From Hydractinia symbiolongicarpus (lineage: Eukaryota; Cnidaria; Hydrozoa; Anthoathecata; Hydractiniidae), in contig NC_079887.1 of assembly GCF_029227915.1 (NCBI RefSeq), forward strand, positions 9,920,001 to 9,984,000: a DNA stretch of 64,000 nucleotides, written 5' to 3'. Below the pieces are notes generated by a model, which saw nothing but the letters and a program-made list of their open reading frames with translations, was not told the origin of the DNA and did no database searches. This document shows, in pieces, positions 9,837-21,798 of this stretch. Each line of letters begins with the position of its first letter. Within the stretch, counting starts at the first letter, position 1. Position numbers and translations under genes: made by a program.

Positions 9837-12800
9837 TCACCTCTCAGTCGCATACGTTGATACGACAGAAATAATTTCATTACTTGCGGGCGGTGACATA
9901 TATTCTGCAATCGCGTCTAATATATCCAATAATAGTTCTTGTTTTAGACGTCTTATATCCGGCAGTCGTGCGACTTTCGGAAATTGTTGTACGATAATAC
10001 TAAGAGCGTGGCGTTTCATATCCATAGCGCCGATACCGTGCGACGCTTCTAATATCTAAAAACAACAAAAATTTCGTCTACTATACTATTTCTTAGTTAC
10101 TGAAATATATATACAACTTTTCTGTGTTGGTTGGCTTGTAAGTCATAAAGCCAGCCAGCAACCAACCAAAATCAAACAAACAAAATATATTTGCAATTTG
10201 AAAGGTAAAACATTACAAAACAACTTTTTGCTGAAGTTTGTGATGCGTGTGTAAAATATAGATTGGGTACGAAGTTCATTTTATCACGTGATTTCGTCAC
10301 ATTCAACTTTAAACACATGTAAGTAATTTTAGTTGTTTAGCTTAGTCAAAAATAACTCAAATCAATACAGTCCTCTTGATTTTATCGAGACAGCGTGGTG
10401 CACCAATATTTTTATAAACAGCAGGCGAAAAAATAGATATATGTCAAGACAATATCTTACTTGTATTACATTTCTGTTCGTCACATTCATTTCCAAGTTT
10501 TGCTTGCAATAGGCCTAAAACAAAGGGCATGGTTTATTAGTAACAGGGCCGCGAAACCCGGGGGATGCTTCCTTGTCCCCTCAGTCTCAGAGATACCTCA
10601 AAAAGCTTGTCTCCCATTCTAACACAGAAAATTTTAGAAATTGAATAGTGTTTTAGCACATCTAGAGATATTTAATTTCAATAACTTTCTACGACAGCTC
10701 AAACTCCTTTTTAGCTATATATTAAATTCGTTGCTCCTGTGTAGGAGAGCTAATATGCACACCGATGTATGCGATAACAAAAAAACACCTTTTAAAGCCG
10801 GTATAAAATTTGATAAACCCTCCTGCATAATACTGTGGGCGTTTAAATAAGTCATTCAATTATAATCTCTGCAAAACCCTGGTCACACATACTGCTCTTG
10901 TATACATACCTGTAAACGACTATTTGTGAAGCCATAATAGAACGGAGCAGAAAATAAATATAGTGAATCTTCAGGCGGCATGGTCACATCTCCGTAATAA
11001 ATATATCTGAGCAAAGTGTTAAAAGATTGTTCTGACGGAATCATATCTCCAATTGTAATCTAAAACAACACATTATGTGATTTTTAGGAACATTTGGCTC
11101 AATAGAGAGTGCCATGGTACGGCACCAAGTACAGGGTGTAGTAGGTCCGCACTAAAAACGGAGTGCTGTGGGTGCACCCGATATACAGGGTATTAGGACA
11201 CAGCAACTACCAACAGTGTGAACTAGTTTCTACTACTAAGCGTGAGAATGAAATTTAAGCTTCAGGCAGTTGTCTAGATAAACGGATATCGGTCTAAAAT
11301 GGTCGGGGTCTACCATTTTGGTTAGTTATAAATAAAATTCCCAATAACAAATTATTTGAGAGTTTTAAACCAAGTCTTAAACACTACAAAAACGTACTAA
11401 CCTGCGACCTCCTTTCAGGTGGCGAGAAGGAACGAAACATCGCTTCAAAATAGCTACAAAAAAAGATACATGCACTCGTACATTACTGTGCATCTGTGAC
11501 ACGATTTCATCAGGATTGAGGTTGGAAAAAACTTTAATTTTCAGAAGTAAAAACTGGGTCCTGAAAATAGACATACCTGCTACGGGCGGCCAGTACAACC
11601 TGTAGGTAAATAACACAAAACGTAAAAAATAAATAATTTTTGCGGACCGTATTGGAAACTGTTCGCGGGAAAAAATCATAATGGGACAGACTCTGAATGT
11701 TTGCCAGCAAAAGTTTCGAACTAGCTGACTACTTTTTCTGAATTAAAAAACACAGCTCACCTTGTGAGATTTGTATTCCTTTCCATGTAAACAAAGCTTA
11801 AAATCACTGAACCGGCTCAGTTCACTGGATGACAATAACTTCTTCAAATCATCTGCCAGGGTTGGTACTAAAAGACGAATGAATTCAGTATTTTTTTGAA
11901 AAAATTTATACTTCAAGTCAGAAAGCGGAAACTGCATTAAAGCGTTCTCTTACCATTCTTTGCAGATAAATTTGGTGAATCTAAAACAGGATGTTGCTAA
12001 AAAATATATATAAAAAGGTACTGCAAGATGTAATAAAAGTGTATGCTTAAGCGGGTAAGTTTTCTTGCTAAAAATGATATAGTGGGCATTCATTTTCGTG
12101 CGAGAGCGGTGTATTTTTAATAACTGGATGAAAATGACAATGTACTATAGAAAAAGCTTTTGTTGGAGACTTTCTATTTCAAACCTATAAGGAAATTTGT
12201 GGCTGAATGTGTTGATAAATCTCTAAAAATAAATGTAAAATTTGAAAATTTCATGAGGCATATTTCTTGTGCTTAATTAATTGTGTCTGGTTACTCCCAA
12301 GCAAAAAGTGCTGTGTGTATCTTAACATATTTTGTCTAGGTGAGTGTGTGTTCTTAGTTGCTCATACCTGTTGTAACTGCTTTCTACGTACAATTTCAAT
12401 CATCAAAGTTTTATCCAACAGTTCAAAATCTTTTCCCATCACAATTTGATTGTAGTGAACTTCACGAACAATAAAACGTAAACAAAACTCCTAAACAAAC
12501 GAACATCGGTAACTCGTCAAGCGGAGAAATTTACTGGCGAATTTGGAGGAGCTTAGAGGAGTTGAGATAATTTAATAACACCCATTCGTGGAGATTTCAG
12601 CACAACGTTAAAATCAAGATTCTAGAAGATCCATTTCGTTATTACATAAAATTAATCAAATTTAGATTTAATGGAGTTTTGTTATGGTAGTTTCAAGCAA
12701 TGTCTATTATATTGCAATCTGACCGGTACCGAATGTTGAAATAAAACTTCTGTTAGGACACTCCTTGACCAACCTAAAAAAGCTGTATTTCCTTCTTAAT

Positions 12801-15800
12801 TTTTTGAAGTAAGTAAAAAATCAGAGCAAACCTTTATGAATTCTAAGCCAAGTTCTTCAGCGCATTCTAAAGCCACTAAAACATTTTTTGTGGAAATCGA
12901 GGCTTCGATGTACTGTTCACATAACAGCTTTAGTCTCGGTAGCTCAAACTATAAGCAATAAAAGATATGTATGAGAACAAAACAAAATAATTCAGTTCAA
13001 AAATTATGTGCAAATAAAACTATTAACAAAAATTTTTAAAAGACCAATTCTGCAGCCACATATATTCGTTTTACACATGTTTTTAAGCAGATTTTTTTTA
13101 CAGTTCCCGTGTTGTGCGTATGTAACAAACATCTCTTTTATTGTTTAATAAAGTAAAAAAATTTTTCTGTTATAATCGTCCAACAAACACACCTTTACTG
13201 CTTGGTTGTACACGTCCATCATTAATTTCATCACATCTGTCGTTGCACCATGTTCGTCTAATAAACAAAAAAGTACCTCTTAAATCTTTGTAAAAACTCT
13301 TACTATTAAGATTTGAATTAAATTAACTTCTATGCCAAAACACAGCGAAGAATAAAATTAAAAGTTTGACAAAATAACACGTTTTGTCTGTCTTTTTGCC
13401 TATTTTTAACCACTTCCAATCCAAAAGGTTTTTTTTTCGATTTTTGTCATACTTCAAGGGGATATCTAGGGGATACCTAAGTATTATTACGGCGAATGTA
13501 AGAAAGACACAAAACTTTCAAACATGTCACTTTTAAAAATTAAATGGACCACAACAAGAAATGTTTTGAAAAATATTTATATTTAAAGTTTTTTAAGGTT
13601 TTACAGAACAAATTGTTACAATTCATAAAGTCAGCTGCTTTAATTTCAAAATTTTAATAGTATGGCCAATACCCTGCTTGTGTGGAACATCTATATTATA
13701 ATGCCCGTATACGTCTGTCTGTCTGTCACGCAAAATGGTAGCTTAGCTGCGCAATAGCAAGAAGCACGCAATGCGGTATAAAAAGGACGGGTGACCACGT
13801 GGATTTTCCACGGGTTAACGACTAGTTCAATAAAAAAATATCTACTACGTAAACAGATCACGCAACTACCCAAACATCAGAATGTAAATAAACATTAAAC
13901 AGGTTCAGCATGCAGGACATTGGGTAAAGAAATAAAATTTACAGGTTTTCTATAAAGGAACAAACCTTTTATGTAAGGAAAAATCTGGTCAGTATAAATG
14001 AACCAGAGAACCACTTTAAAAGCATATCTATCCACCCCAACCAGATTGACGTATATGTTACCAGATGTTGAAGTAGTTCTACGATACGTTGCGTCGTCAG
14101 AAGGCCGTTCCATATCACAATCAGAAATATTCTTAAAAAAAATAAAATTGACTGCTGTAGTATTGTTAATAATTCATCTTCAAAGCGATGCCATAAAAGA
14201 AGAAATGATCTGTGATTTAGTGAAACACAAGGGGAGGAGAAGCTTTTTTGGCTAAATAAAGTTTACAGGCATAAATGAATGACACATAACTTTATTTAGA
14301 TTCACTTATACTTCTTAAAACATAAAAACACCTTCATATAACTGCTATATGATTATTAAAATATGAAATGAAAAATAAACTGAAAAATAAAATGAAAATA
14401 GCATTACTTACAGAGGATTTTGCAGCTGCTAACGACAACTTTATTTGCTCCTGTAACCATGCTGATCGTGCAGCCACAATTGGTATATGAGCTTCAATGT
14501 TTGGCTAAAAATATTAATTTGAACATCGTTTTTGTGCTTTATTTTGCACTACTTGTCTTTGAGAATTATAGCAAAAATTAATAATTCTAAAGTTGCTCAC
14601 CTGTCCATCATCCAGTCTAAATTCCATGTCGCAAAACTGTCTGCTCTCAAGAATACGTCCAAAATCGTCATGAAGCGTGCATCTTTGATAGTTTGAAAAC
14701 GTAAAGAAGTACAATTCACCACTCCGCACATTGTTGTCAACTGTACCACCAAAAATGTACATATGATTATCTATCACGTCAGCATGGTGAAATAAACGAC
14801 CACTGGGTATCTTAAATCGTAAACAAAAATTATAGAATTTTTTTTTTTTTACTTTACACTCTCTCCGAAGTAATATAAAACACTATATATCAAACGTCAC
14901 CCTCCAAATTTAATGACATCCTTCGTGTTATCAACCCAATAAAACGCCACCTTCCCAATGACATACCCCTAAATAAAATGCAACCCTCAATGCTGTCCTC
15001 CCAATAAGACGCGACCTTCCCAACATTACCACCCCGTAAATAAAATACTACCTTCTAAATAAAATCCAACCCTCAATGCCGTTCTCTCAATAAAACGGCA
15101 CCTTCCCAACAACATACCACCCCTAAAAAAAATGCAACCCTCATTGCCGTCCTCTCAATAAAACGCCACCTTTCCAACAACTACTAAATAAACACTAAAA
15201 AAACAACGTCATGCAATGATATGTTATGAGACAATTTTCAGTAAACTCGAAAAATTTGTTTCTTACCTCACCAACAGTTTGTACAACATCCCACGTCTCT
15301 GTTTCAAGGTCATACCTAAAAATAACATTTTCTATAAAAAAGAATTCACATCCAGACTACATTTACTTAGTCTGTTATGGGTCACACTTACCAAAACAAA
15401 TCGTTTGGTAAGTAGTTATCAGCTGCACCACCAAACACGTATAAGTGAGTATCGTGTGCAACCATAGTATGGCCATATCTTCTAGATGGAGGTGGTGGGG
15501 TTCCTTTTAAAAGATGTTCTGTTGTAATGCGTGTCCATCTAAATTAATGAGCACATTATTTCTCAAAACAATATAATATTATTTTTCTTAGACGGTATGT
15601 TTAAGTATTTCTAGAATATGTAAATGTATAAGTCTTTGTAAATACTGATGCGCTTTTCAATAAAAAAACTGAAAAACTAAAATCTTACTTTCTGTCGATG
15701 AAATGAAATTGGAACAGGTCGTTGGTGATTTTTGCTCCACTTTGTCCAGAGAAGACAAACATGGAGTCTTTCGCAACTGCAACTGGGAAGTTACAACATG

Positions 15801-17739
15801 TTGGAGGTCGTTTGCCAACTTGTTGAACCTAAAATAATATGTTGTCTTTTTTATTGTTTTACAGACCATTAACAAAAGTTTTTGCTTTAGAAATTTTGGC
15901 TCTTGCATATGAACAATTGAGTTGAATAGGAGCATTTTGACTAAGAAAGGACATGATGATCACAACATTTAAGTAACAGCCTGAAAGTTTTAGTTTATGA
16001 GCAAAATGTTAGTAAGAATAAAATAAGTTCAGAAAATTTCAAACGCAGAGTCTGAAACAGTTATATCCTTTACACAAATTAAGTATAAGTAAAAAAAGTT
16101 GAGGTAAAGTGCACACTGCACTTTACCTCAACTTCTCAGGCATCTTATGCAAAGGACGGAGACTGCAGATAATATAGACAACTTTAAGACAGCTTTTTTA
16201 TTAGTTTGGTAAATTTCACGTAGTAAACAAACCTCAGCCCATGTTGGAGTTGGATCAGAGAGACAAATGTTCCACATGTCATTTAACCTACACATGAATA
16301 GTATTGCCATAAAAAAACTTAAACCACAAAAAAAGCCTAAAAAAAATTAAAAAACAAACCAATGAGAAGTAAACAACTTGAAGCATCAATCATTTTTACC
16401 TAGCATTACCATCATAGCCAGCAAAAATCCACATGCAATTTTTGTAAACAACAGCTCCATGTGCTGATCGTGCAACTGGCATACTAAAATCAGATGATAA
16501 GATCATTATTGTAAAAAGCATTTACCACAATTCATATGATCATGCAATACTGACATGTTAAACATTCTGATTCTAAGAACATATAACTTTCTTCAGCTTG
16601 GTGTATATAAAAACGCTAAAATTATTTGAATTTCTTTAGTTATATACCTTCCCGTAACCTGCCACTCAATCCATTGACCAGTATTAAAACGATACTCAAA
16701 TAAATCATTTTTGTTCCTCAAATTGGAATTAGAATATATATCACCTATGGTTAAAAGTAACATTAGAAAATGTTTAAAGTTATTCAAGTGTTGGGTTGAA
16801 GTATGTGCCACTCATTATTCGTACTTCATTGGAATTTAACTTTTTTTTATCTATTGGAAGAAAGTAGCTAAGAAAGAAATTTATAATAAATATGAAATGC
16901 AAACAAACAAGAATTTGCCCGTCATCCATTTTGTGTGTCTGTAATATACTTTTATTCCTCTTAATTTTGACCCACAAACAGTCAAAATATGGGTAGAGAT
17001 TTGTATATAAATCATTTTTATTCAATTTGGTCAGAGATTAAACTTTTCACTCTCAGTTGTAACAAATTAAAACTCAGCTAAAGCATTAAAATCAAGAGTT
17101 TCTTTGCAAAAAAATACAATTGAACTAGAAATCACAAAAATGTTTTCCAGAAAAACATGAAGTAGTGCAACAAAAGGGCTTAACGAACCTGTGTATCCAC
17201 CAAAGACAAACATACTGTTTGCAAAAACTACTGCAGAATGATGATAACGCGGAGCTGGTGGTACTCCAGTAGTAACAACACGCCCCCATGAACAATCTTT
17301 AATGTCAAACCGCAACAAATCATTTAACATGCGTTTGCTAAAAAAGTGTATAAGAAGGAAGAACTTTAAAAGGAAAATCTAATATTTGGCAAATTACTAT
17401 GGTAGTCTCCAAAGACTAACAACAAGAAATCTTTATAAAACCATTCTCACCCATTATCCCCACCAAACACATATAAAAGTTCACCCCATGCAACCACTGT
17501 ATGTTTACTGCGTCTAAAGTAAACATACAAAAAATATTTTTGGTCATTGTTCATTGAGAGAAAACGGTCACAAAAGTGTAGAATACTAACTTGGAACCAA
17601 CAAGGTCATCACATTCTGGCAACTTTGACCATTGATGTACTGTTTCAGATGGTCCAAATTCTAATGTTAAATTTTCGATTGATTGTGAAATTAAATCTGT
17701 GTCAACAAATTCAGCTCCACGTCGAGTTATTTTTGCCAT
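9837..17739 (-). CDS. LZTR1: LZTR1: Kelch-BTB adaptor of CUL3 ligase
   Basis: A complete 22-exon gene of about 784 codons. Minus-strand exons: 17739-17591, 17513-17451, 17337-17189, 16744-16648, 16483-16400, 16287-16233, 15828-15689, 15538-15392, 15315-15267, 14810-14601, 14504-14412, 14131-13966, 13257-13193, 12948-12832, 12490-12368, 11996-11954, 11867-11761, 11599-11577, 11453-11402, 11059-10910, 10514-10461, 10055-9837. All junctions are GT-AG and phases agree. Residues about 50-345 form Kelch repeats ([36 protein letters not shown]). Two BTB-BACK modules follow (about 355-565 and 595-784; [32 protein letters not shown]). The family places RAS-type GTPases on CUL3 for ubiquitination, on endomembranes. 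The chain is about 55 residues shorter than the human one, mainly by lacking the insert before the last Kelch blade. The in-frame ATG at 17739 is used because the codon upstream is TTG. Confidence 0.95.
14935..15180. repeat. Degenerate minisatellite in LZTR1 intron 9
   Basis: Four imperfect copies of a unit about 65-86 bp long, each containing a version of AATAAAACGCCACCTTCCCA and a CAACCCTCAATGCC segment. The array lies between LZTR1 exons 9 and 10 and is purely intronic. Confidence 0.7.
16097..16135. repeat. Perfect 18-bp inverted repeat in LZTR1 intron 6
   Basis: AAGTTGAGGTAAAGTGCA is followed after three bases (CAC) by its exact reverse complement. The hairpin would be stable, but the stem is shorter than a usual miRNA precursor. 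It may be the end of a small mobile element or a chance palindrome. Confidence 0.7.
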
Positions 17740-18236
17740 GCTTAATTGTTTGTTTTCTAACAAAACAATATTTTATTGTAACCACGATCATGCAACACAA
17801 AATTTTGGTGAATATAAATAATGTATTGGATTTCAACATACATAATTTCTGATGCCACCTTTTCAGAGTTAATTTTAACAGAATTCTTAGAGAGAAATAC
17901 GAGTTTTTCCAACATTTCAGGTTTTCCATGTAGAAAAGCACCATATTTATATGAAAAAATATATTTAAAAGAATGCCACAAGTTGTGCCTTTTCTCTCTT
18001 TATCCTCCTATATGAATGCCAGCCGTTCTCAGCCGGTTACTCCACCTCATAAATTCAGTTTTTGACTAACGGACATTCCTGCATTAAATTCTGATTTATT
18101 TTTGTTACAGGGAAAAGACTGGTTTTAGTGCATGGTTAATTAATGTTAAAAAATGGGGTTTACTTTTTTATCCTTATGAATAAAAAAAGAAAGAACTCAA
18201 TAAAATATATCTAATTTACATCATATACTACAGCTT
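17740..18236. other. Gap between MRPL34 and LZTR1
   Basis: Both neighbours are on the minus strand. This 0.5 kb should hold the MRPL34 3' end and the LZTR1 promoter. A minus-strand AATAAA is at 18095-18100, 137 bp after the MRPL34 stop. No other gene is visible. Confidence 0.6.
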
Positions 18237-18524
18237 CTAATGCGACAAAAACTTTCGTCCTTTTGCTCTACGTCTTTCTAAAATTTTTCGACCAGAAGGA
18301 GTTCTGTTTCTTTTCAAAAAGCCATGTTTACGTTTTCGTTGTAAGTTATTAGGTTGATACTCCATGCCATATTTAGCTCCTCGAATCTGAAGGCTATTCA
18401 TAGGGTTCAATAAGTTACATCGTTCTAAGCTTGGATTTACCCGAGAAAGTATACCACTGTGAGTGAAAATTGATTGTCGAAGTGTATTTGTAATTAAACC
18501 AACCATACAACCAAGTCTATTCAT
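18237..18524 (-). CDS. MRPL34: Mitochondrial ribosomal protein bL34m
   Basis: A frame of 95 residues. The C-terminal 40 residues carry the bL34 signature: [18 protein letters not shown], then a [17 protein letters not shown] core, ending LSH like animal MRPL34. The N-terminal half ([20 protein letters not shown] and on) is basic and hydrophobic without acidic residues at the start, as expected for a mitochondrial targeting sequence. The ATG at 18524 is chosen because the frame extends upstream only from a TTG codon. The length is close to the human protein. The product is a small basic protein buried in rRNA of the large mitoribosomal subunit. It lies upstream of LZTR1 on the same strand, about 500 bp away, so co-transcription is not implied. 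Confidence 0.9.
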   Translation of the reverse strand: MNRLGCMVGLITNTLRQSIFTHSGILSRVNPSLERCNLLNPMNSLQIRGAKYGMEYQPNNLQRKRKHGFLKRNRTPSGRKILERRRAKGRKFLSH

Positions 18525-19089
18525 ACCTTTTTCTTTAGACCTAAGTATATACAAAGTTAAAAAATATTATTAAAGTAAAGTACGAGACACACATCACATA
18601 ATGTTTTACAAGGTACACATTTACTTATACCTTTTAGCCCTAAGAGAAATTAACAAGGAGAAATGGATAATGGGAGGTAATAATGGGATTTACAATATAT
18701 TGTATAGGTACAACCCCTTACCACAATATTGAATTTTCTTTAGCTATTTTAGCAATTTTGCAAAAAGCATTTTCAGATGTATAGGTTAAAGTAATCAGCT
18801 TTTAAATTGTACATTCTAACAAGCCTGCTTTATAAACCAATCCACATCGAGGCCCTAAATTCCTTCTAAATTTTTTGGCTTGTCTCAATATATTTTGTGG
18901 GGAATTGTAGATTCCCAATATTGAATTGTGTTAAAAGAGCTATTCCTGAAATGAACCTAAAGTAAACTCCACACAGGCTTCTAATTGGAAAAGCTATGTC
19001 GGTTCGCAAAAATTTCGGCAGTCTGTAACGAAGTAAACCACCATCTAGGTGTGGCTTGGAACACACAGATCAATTACCATTTTTCTATC
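18525..19089. other. MRPL34 upstream flank
   Basis: AT-rich, no gene recognised. The MRPL34 promoter should lie at its left end. The right end merges into the 53-bp satellite array. Confidence 0.5.
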
Positions 19090-19510
19090 ACCATTCTTCG
19101 TTCTAAAGTTTTTAAAATGCGATCTAAAAAAGCATTTTTATCGCCGTTCTTCGTTCTTAAGATTTTAAAATGCGATCTAAAAAAGCTTTTCTATCAACGT
19201 TGTTCATTCTTAACTTTTTAAAATGCGATCTAAAAAAGCTATTCTATCACCGTTCTTCGTTCTTAAGTTCTTAAAATGCAATCTAAAACAGCATTTCTAT
19301 CGCCTCTTTTCATTCCTAAGTTTTTAAAATGCGATCTAAAAAAGCTTTTCTATCGCCGTTTTCCGTTCTTAAAATGCGATCTAAAAAACCCTTTCATCAC
19401 CGTTCTTTGTTCTTAAAATTTTAAAATGCGATCTAAAAAGCTTTTCTATCGCCATTCTTTGTTCTTAAACTTTTAAAATGCGTTCTAAAAAAGCATTTCT
19501 ATTACCACTT
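19090..19510. repeat. 53-bp satellite array, about 8 copies
   Basis: About eight degenerate copies of a unit near 53 bp with the core AAAATGCGATCTAAAAAAGC followed by a TTCTATCGCCGTTCTTCGTTC segment. The spacing of the core is 50-55 bp. It is the reverse complement of the array inside the TIR element at 28552-30524, but here no terminal repeats flank it. Confidence 0.85.
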
Positions 19511-19993
19511 AACAATATTCGATTCGCAATTGTATCATTTTCTTCTCAAAGTGATTTGCAAAAATGGCATTTCGATTCGCAAATTGCAAATTGCGAACTG
19601 CTAATTCGAACCCTGCCACATAATAAAAATAATAAATTTAATTGACTCTGGAAACTTTAGTTAAGTTACAACCTAAAACACATCCGAAAAAAAACATCAA
19701 AATTGCTCTTCTGAAGTAATTAATTGTCAAATTATTAAATTCAAAATTCAAAATTGATAGATGGTTGGCTAGGAATAGAAAAATTGTTCAAAAAGCATTT
19801 TGCTTAAATCTGTATTACATTGCTAATAACAGTAAACACTGTATTAGCATTACTATAAGGCAAAAAGAGAATTACCATCTTTTTCTGAAATGAAACTGTT
19901 TATATACATTATATAAAACTAACCATAATAAAAAAGAAAAAAAAAAATGTTTCTACAAGAGGCCACAAATAAAAAAAAAACTATTATTGGACA

Positions 19994-20070
19994 TAACAAT
20001 TTAACCCATAATCCTAAGTATACAAATGAGATCCGGCTTCCGTGAAAATCCTATTTCGACTTCTGCGCAA
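19994..20070. repeat. DIRS left inverted terminal repeat
   Basis: The outer end TAACAATTTAACCCATAATC and the following GTGAAAATCCTA segment match, inverted and imperfectly, the right end of the element (about 24705-24783). The inner limit is approximate. Confidence 0.85.
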
Positions 20071-20275
20071 TCTACGGAAAGACGTTTTTAATAGAAGTCC
20101 ACAGATAACTAGAGTTTTTGCAAATCTGTTTCAAAAACAAGTACCATAATCTATTATTTACTTAAGCCTATGCTTATATGGTATACTAACTTTTCGTTGG
20201 TAATTAAGTTAGCTATATACCAAGTTTGCATGTGTGACTGTGTATAATAAACTTAATTTATAGGGAGAGAATACA

Positions 20276-21598
20276 ATGATCAACGAAGAACGTGATCCTA
20301 TAATGTGGGACACTAACACCGCTTGCAATGTCTCTGCTGCTGCGACAGGTGTCGACTGCACCAATTTGTTAGAACAAATGTGCACACAGCAGCAAGAAGC
20401 AATGATGCAGCTCACAACCTCTGTTAATAAACAGCAGGATCAACTGAACTGTGTGATCCAAGCCATGAATAATTTGGCTAAAAGCATAACACCAGCTAAT
20501 GCTCTGGCAACTTCAGCTCCTTCTCAGGAGTGTAGAAATGACCCTAATTCTCCAGATGGAGATCGGTCAAACATTACCCAAACTATAGTTGACCTAAATG
20601 CAGCACCGCCTGCTCGGTCAACATCTACTATGGAACATTCCAATTCTAATAGGAATGAAAATATCCCACCAAGAAGTGAGCATGAAAATGTTGACACAGA
20701 TCAACTCTCAATCATGGGATCAAATATTTGGTTCTCTGGTAACCAATCTGTGGCAGGGCAGTCCAGCTCATCCACAGGGAACAACTCCCAGACAACAGGG
20801 AAGCTGGTGGAGACAAAAGATAAAGAACAGGAGTACTGGCAGGAAACAACCAAACAATACGAAGATGATACACTACCAACTGGGCCAGAAATTGCATCCT
20901 CCATTGCAGGTGCAGCGAAGATATTTTGGCAAAAGCCAATAAAAGAGGAGGTGCTCAAACAAAAATTGGAAAATGCAGCCGCACCTGCGAATTGTCCCTA
21001 TCTTGTGCCAAAAAAGGTTAACCTGGAAATATGGAGTACCTTGTGAACTTTCGTTCGAACGAATGACTACAAGCTCCAAGAAATCCAGAAATTACATGCT
21101 GCATCGACAACAATGGTATTGCGTGCAGCATCAGAACTGACTGAATTAAGGAATCAACTTGCACAAAATAATGTGGATGTCAAGGGCCCTCTTACATCAC
21201 TAAAAGATGCAATATCACTTGCTGGAAAGGTGTCTCAAGCAGTAAACCAACATAGGCGTAACCTCATAAAACCATCCTTACCAAACCAGTATGTAAAGTT
21301 AGCGACAGATACTGACGAAGCAGCGGATCAACTATTTGGGTCCTCAATATGTGAGCGTCTAGAAACTTTAAAAAAGGAAAACCAACTTAGAGCATTGTTA
21401 GAGAAAGAAAGGCCCAACCTAAAAAGAAAATCAGAATCGTCAAACAGGGGGCCCTCTTGCAAGACCCCAAAGAGGGCCTACAATCACTACAATCAAGGGC
21501 AAAAAGCACAGCAAAACAGCAACAAGATGCACTACAACAACAGGAACAGCTACCAGAGTACCAGCAAGTACCACAATCCAAAAAACAAAAGGCGATAA
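20276..21598 (+). pseudogene. DIRS gag-like ORF with one in-frame stop
   Basis: One frame runs through the whole interval, interrupted by a single TGA at 21044-21046. The first part (256 residues from an ATG) is Gln/Asn/Ser/Thr-rich with a segment SSIAGAAKIFWQKP followed by a CPYLVPKKVN motif. The second part contains a predicted helical stretch and a basic C-terminus (KRKSESSNRGPSCKTPKRAY) rich in Lys, Asn and Gln. This arrangement fits the nucleic-acid-binding first ORF of DIRS elements. I recognise it by position and composition, not by a diagnostic motif. It is inactive as a single protein unless the stop is read through. Confidence 0.7.
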
Positions 21599-21798
21599 TG
21601 CAGACACCTCAGGTAAGAAACCTCGAATTACTAAAGGTGTATCTTCGCCAAAAGGTCACAACTTTCAAGGCAGGATGTGTAAAACTGCAAATAAAAAACT
21701 GGTAAAAAATTACCAGTGACATTGAAGTTTTACAGACTGTTTCAGGTCTGCGAATAGCAGCTGGTGAACTACCAAAAAATCAGCAAGTCCAATATCCC

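Noticed and set aside
13690..13870. GTCTGTCTGTCTGTC-containing segment in LZTR1 intron 12 as a transposon end
   Set aside because: Resembles ends of some elements, but no paired terminus or coding remnant was found.
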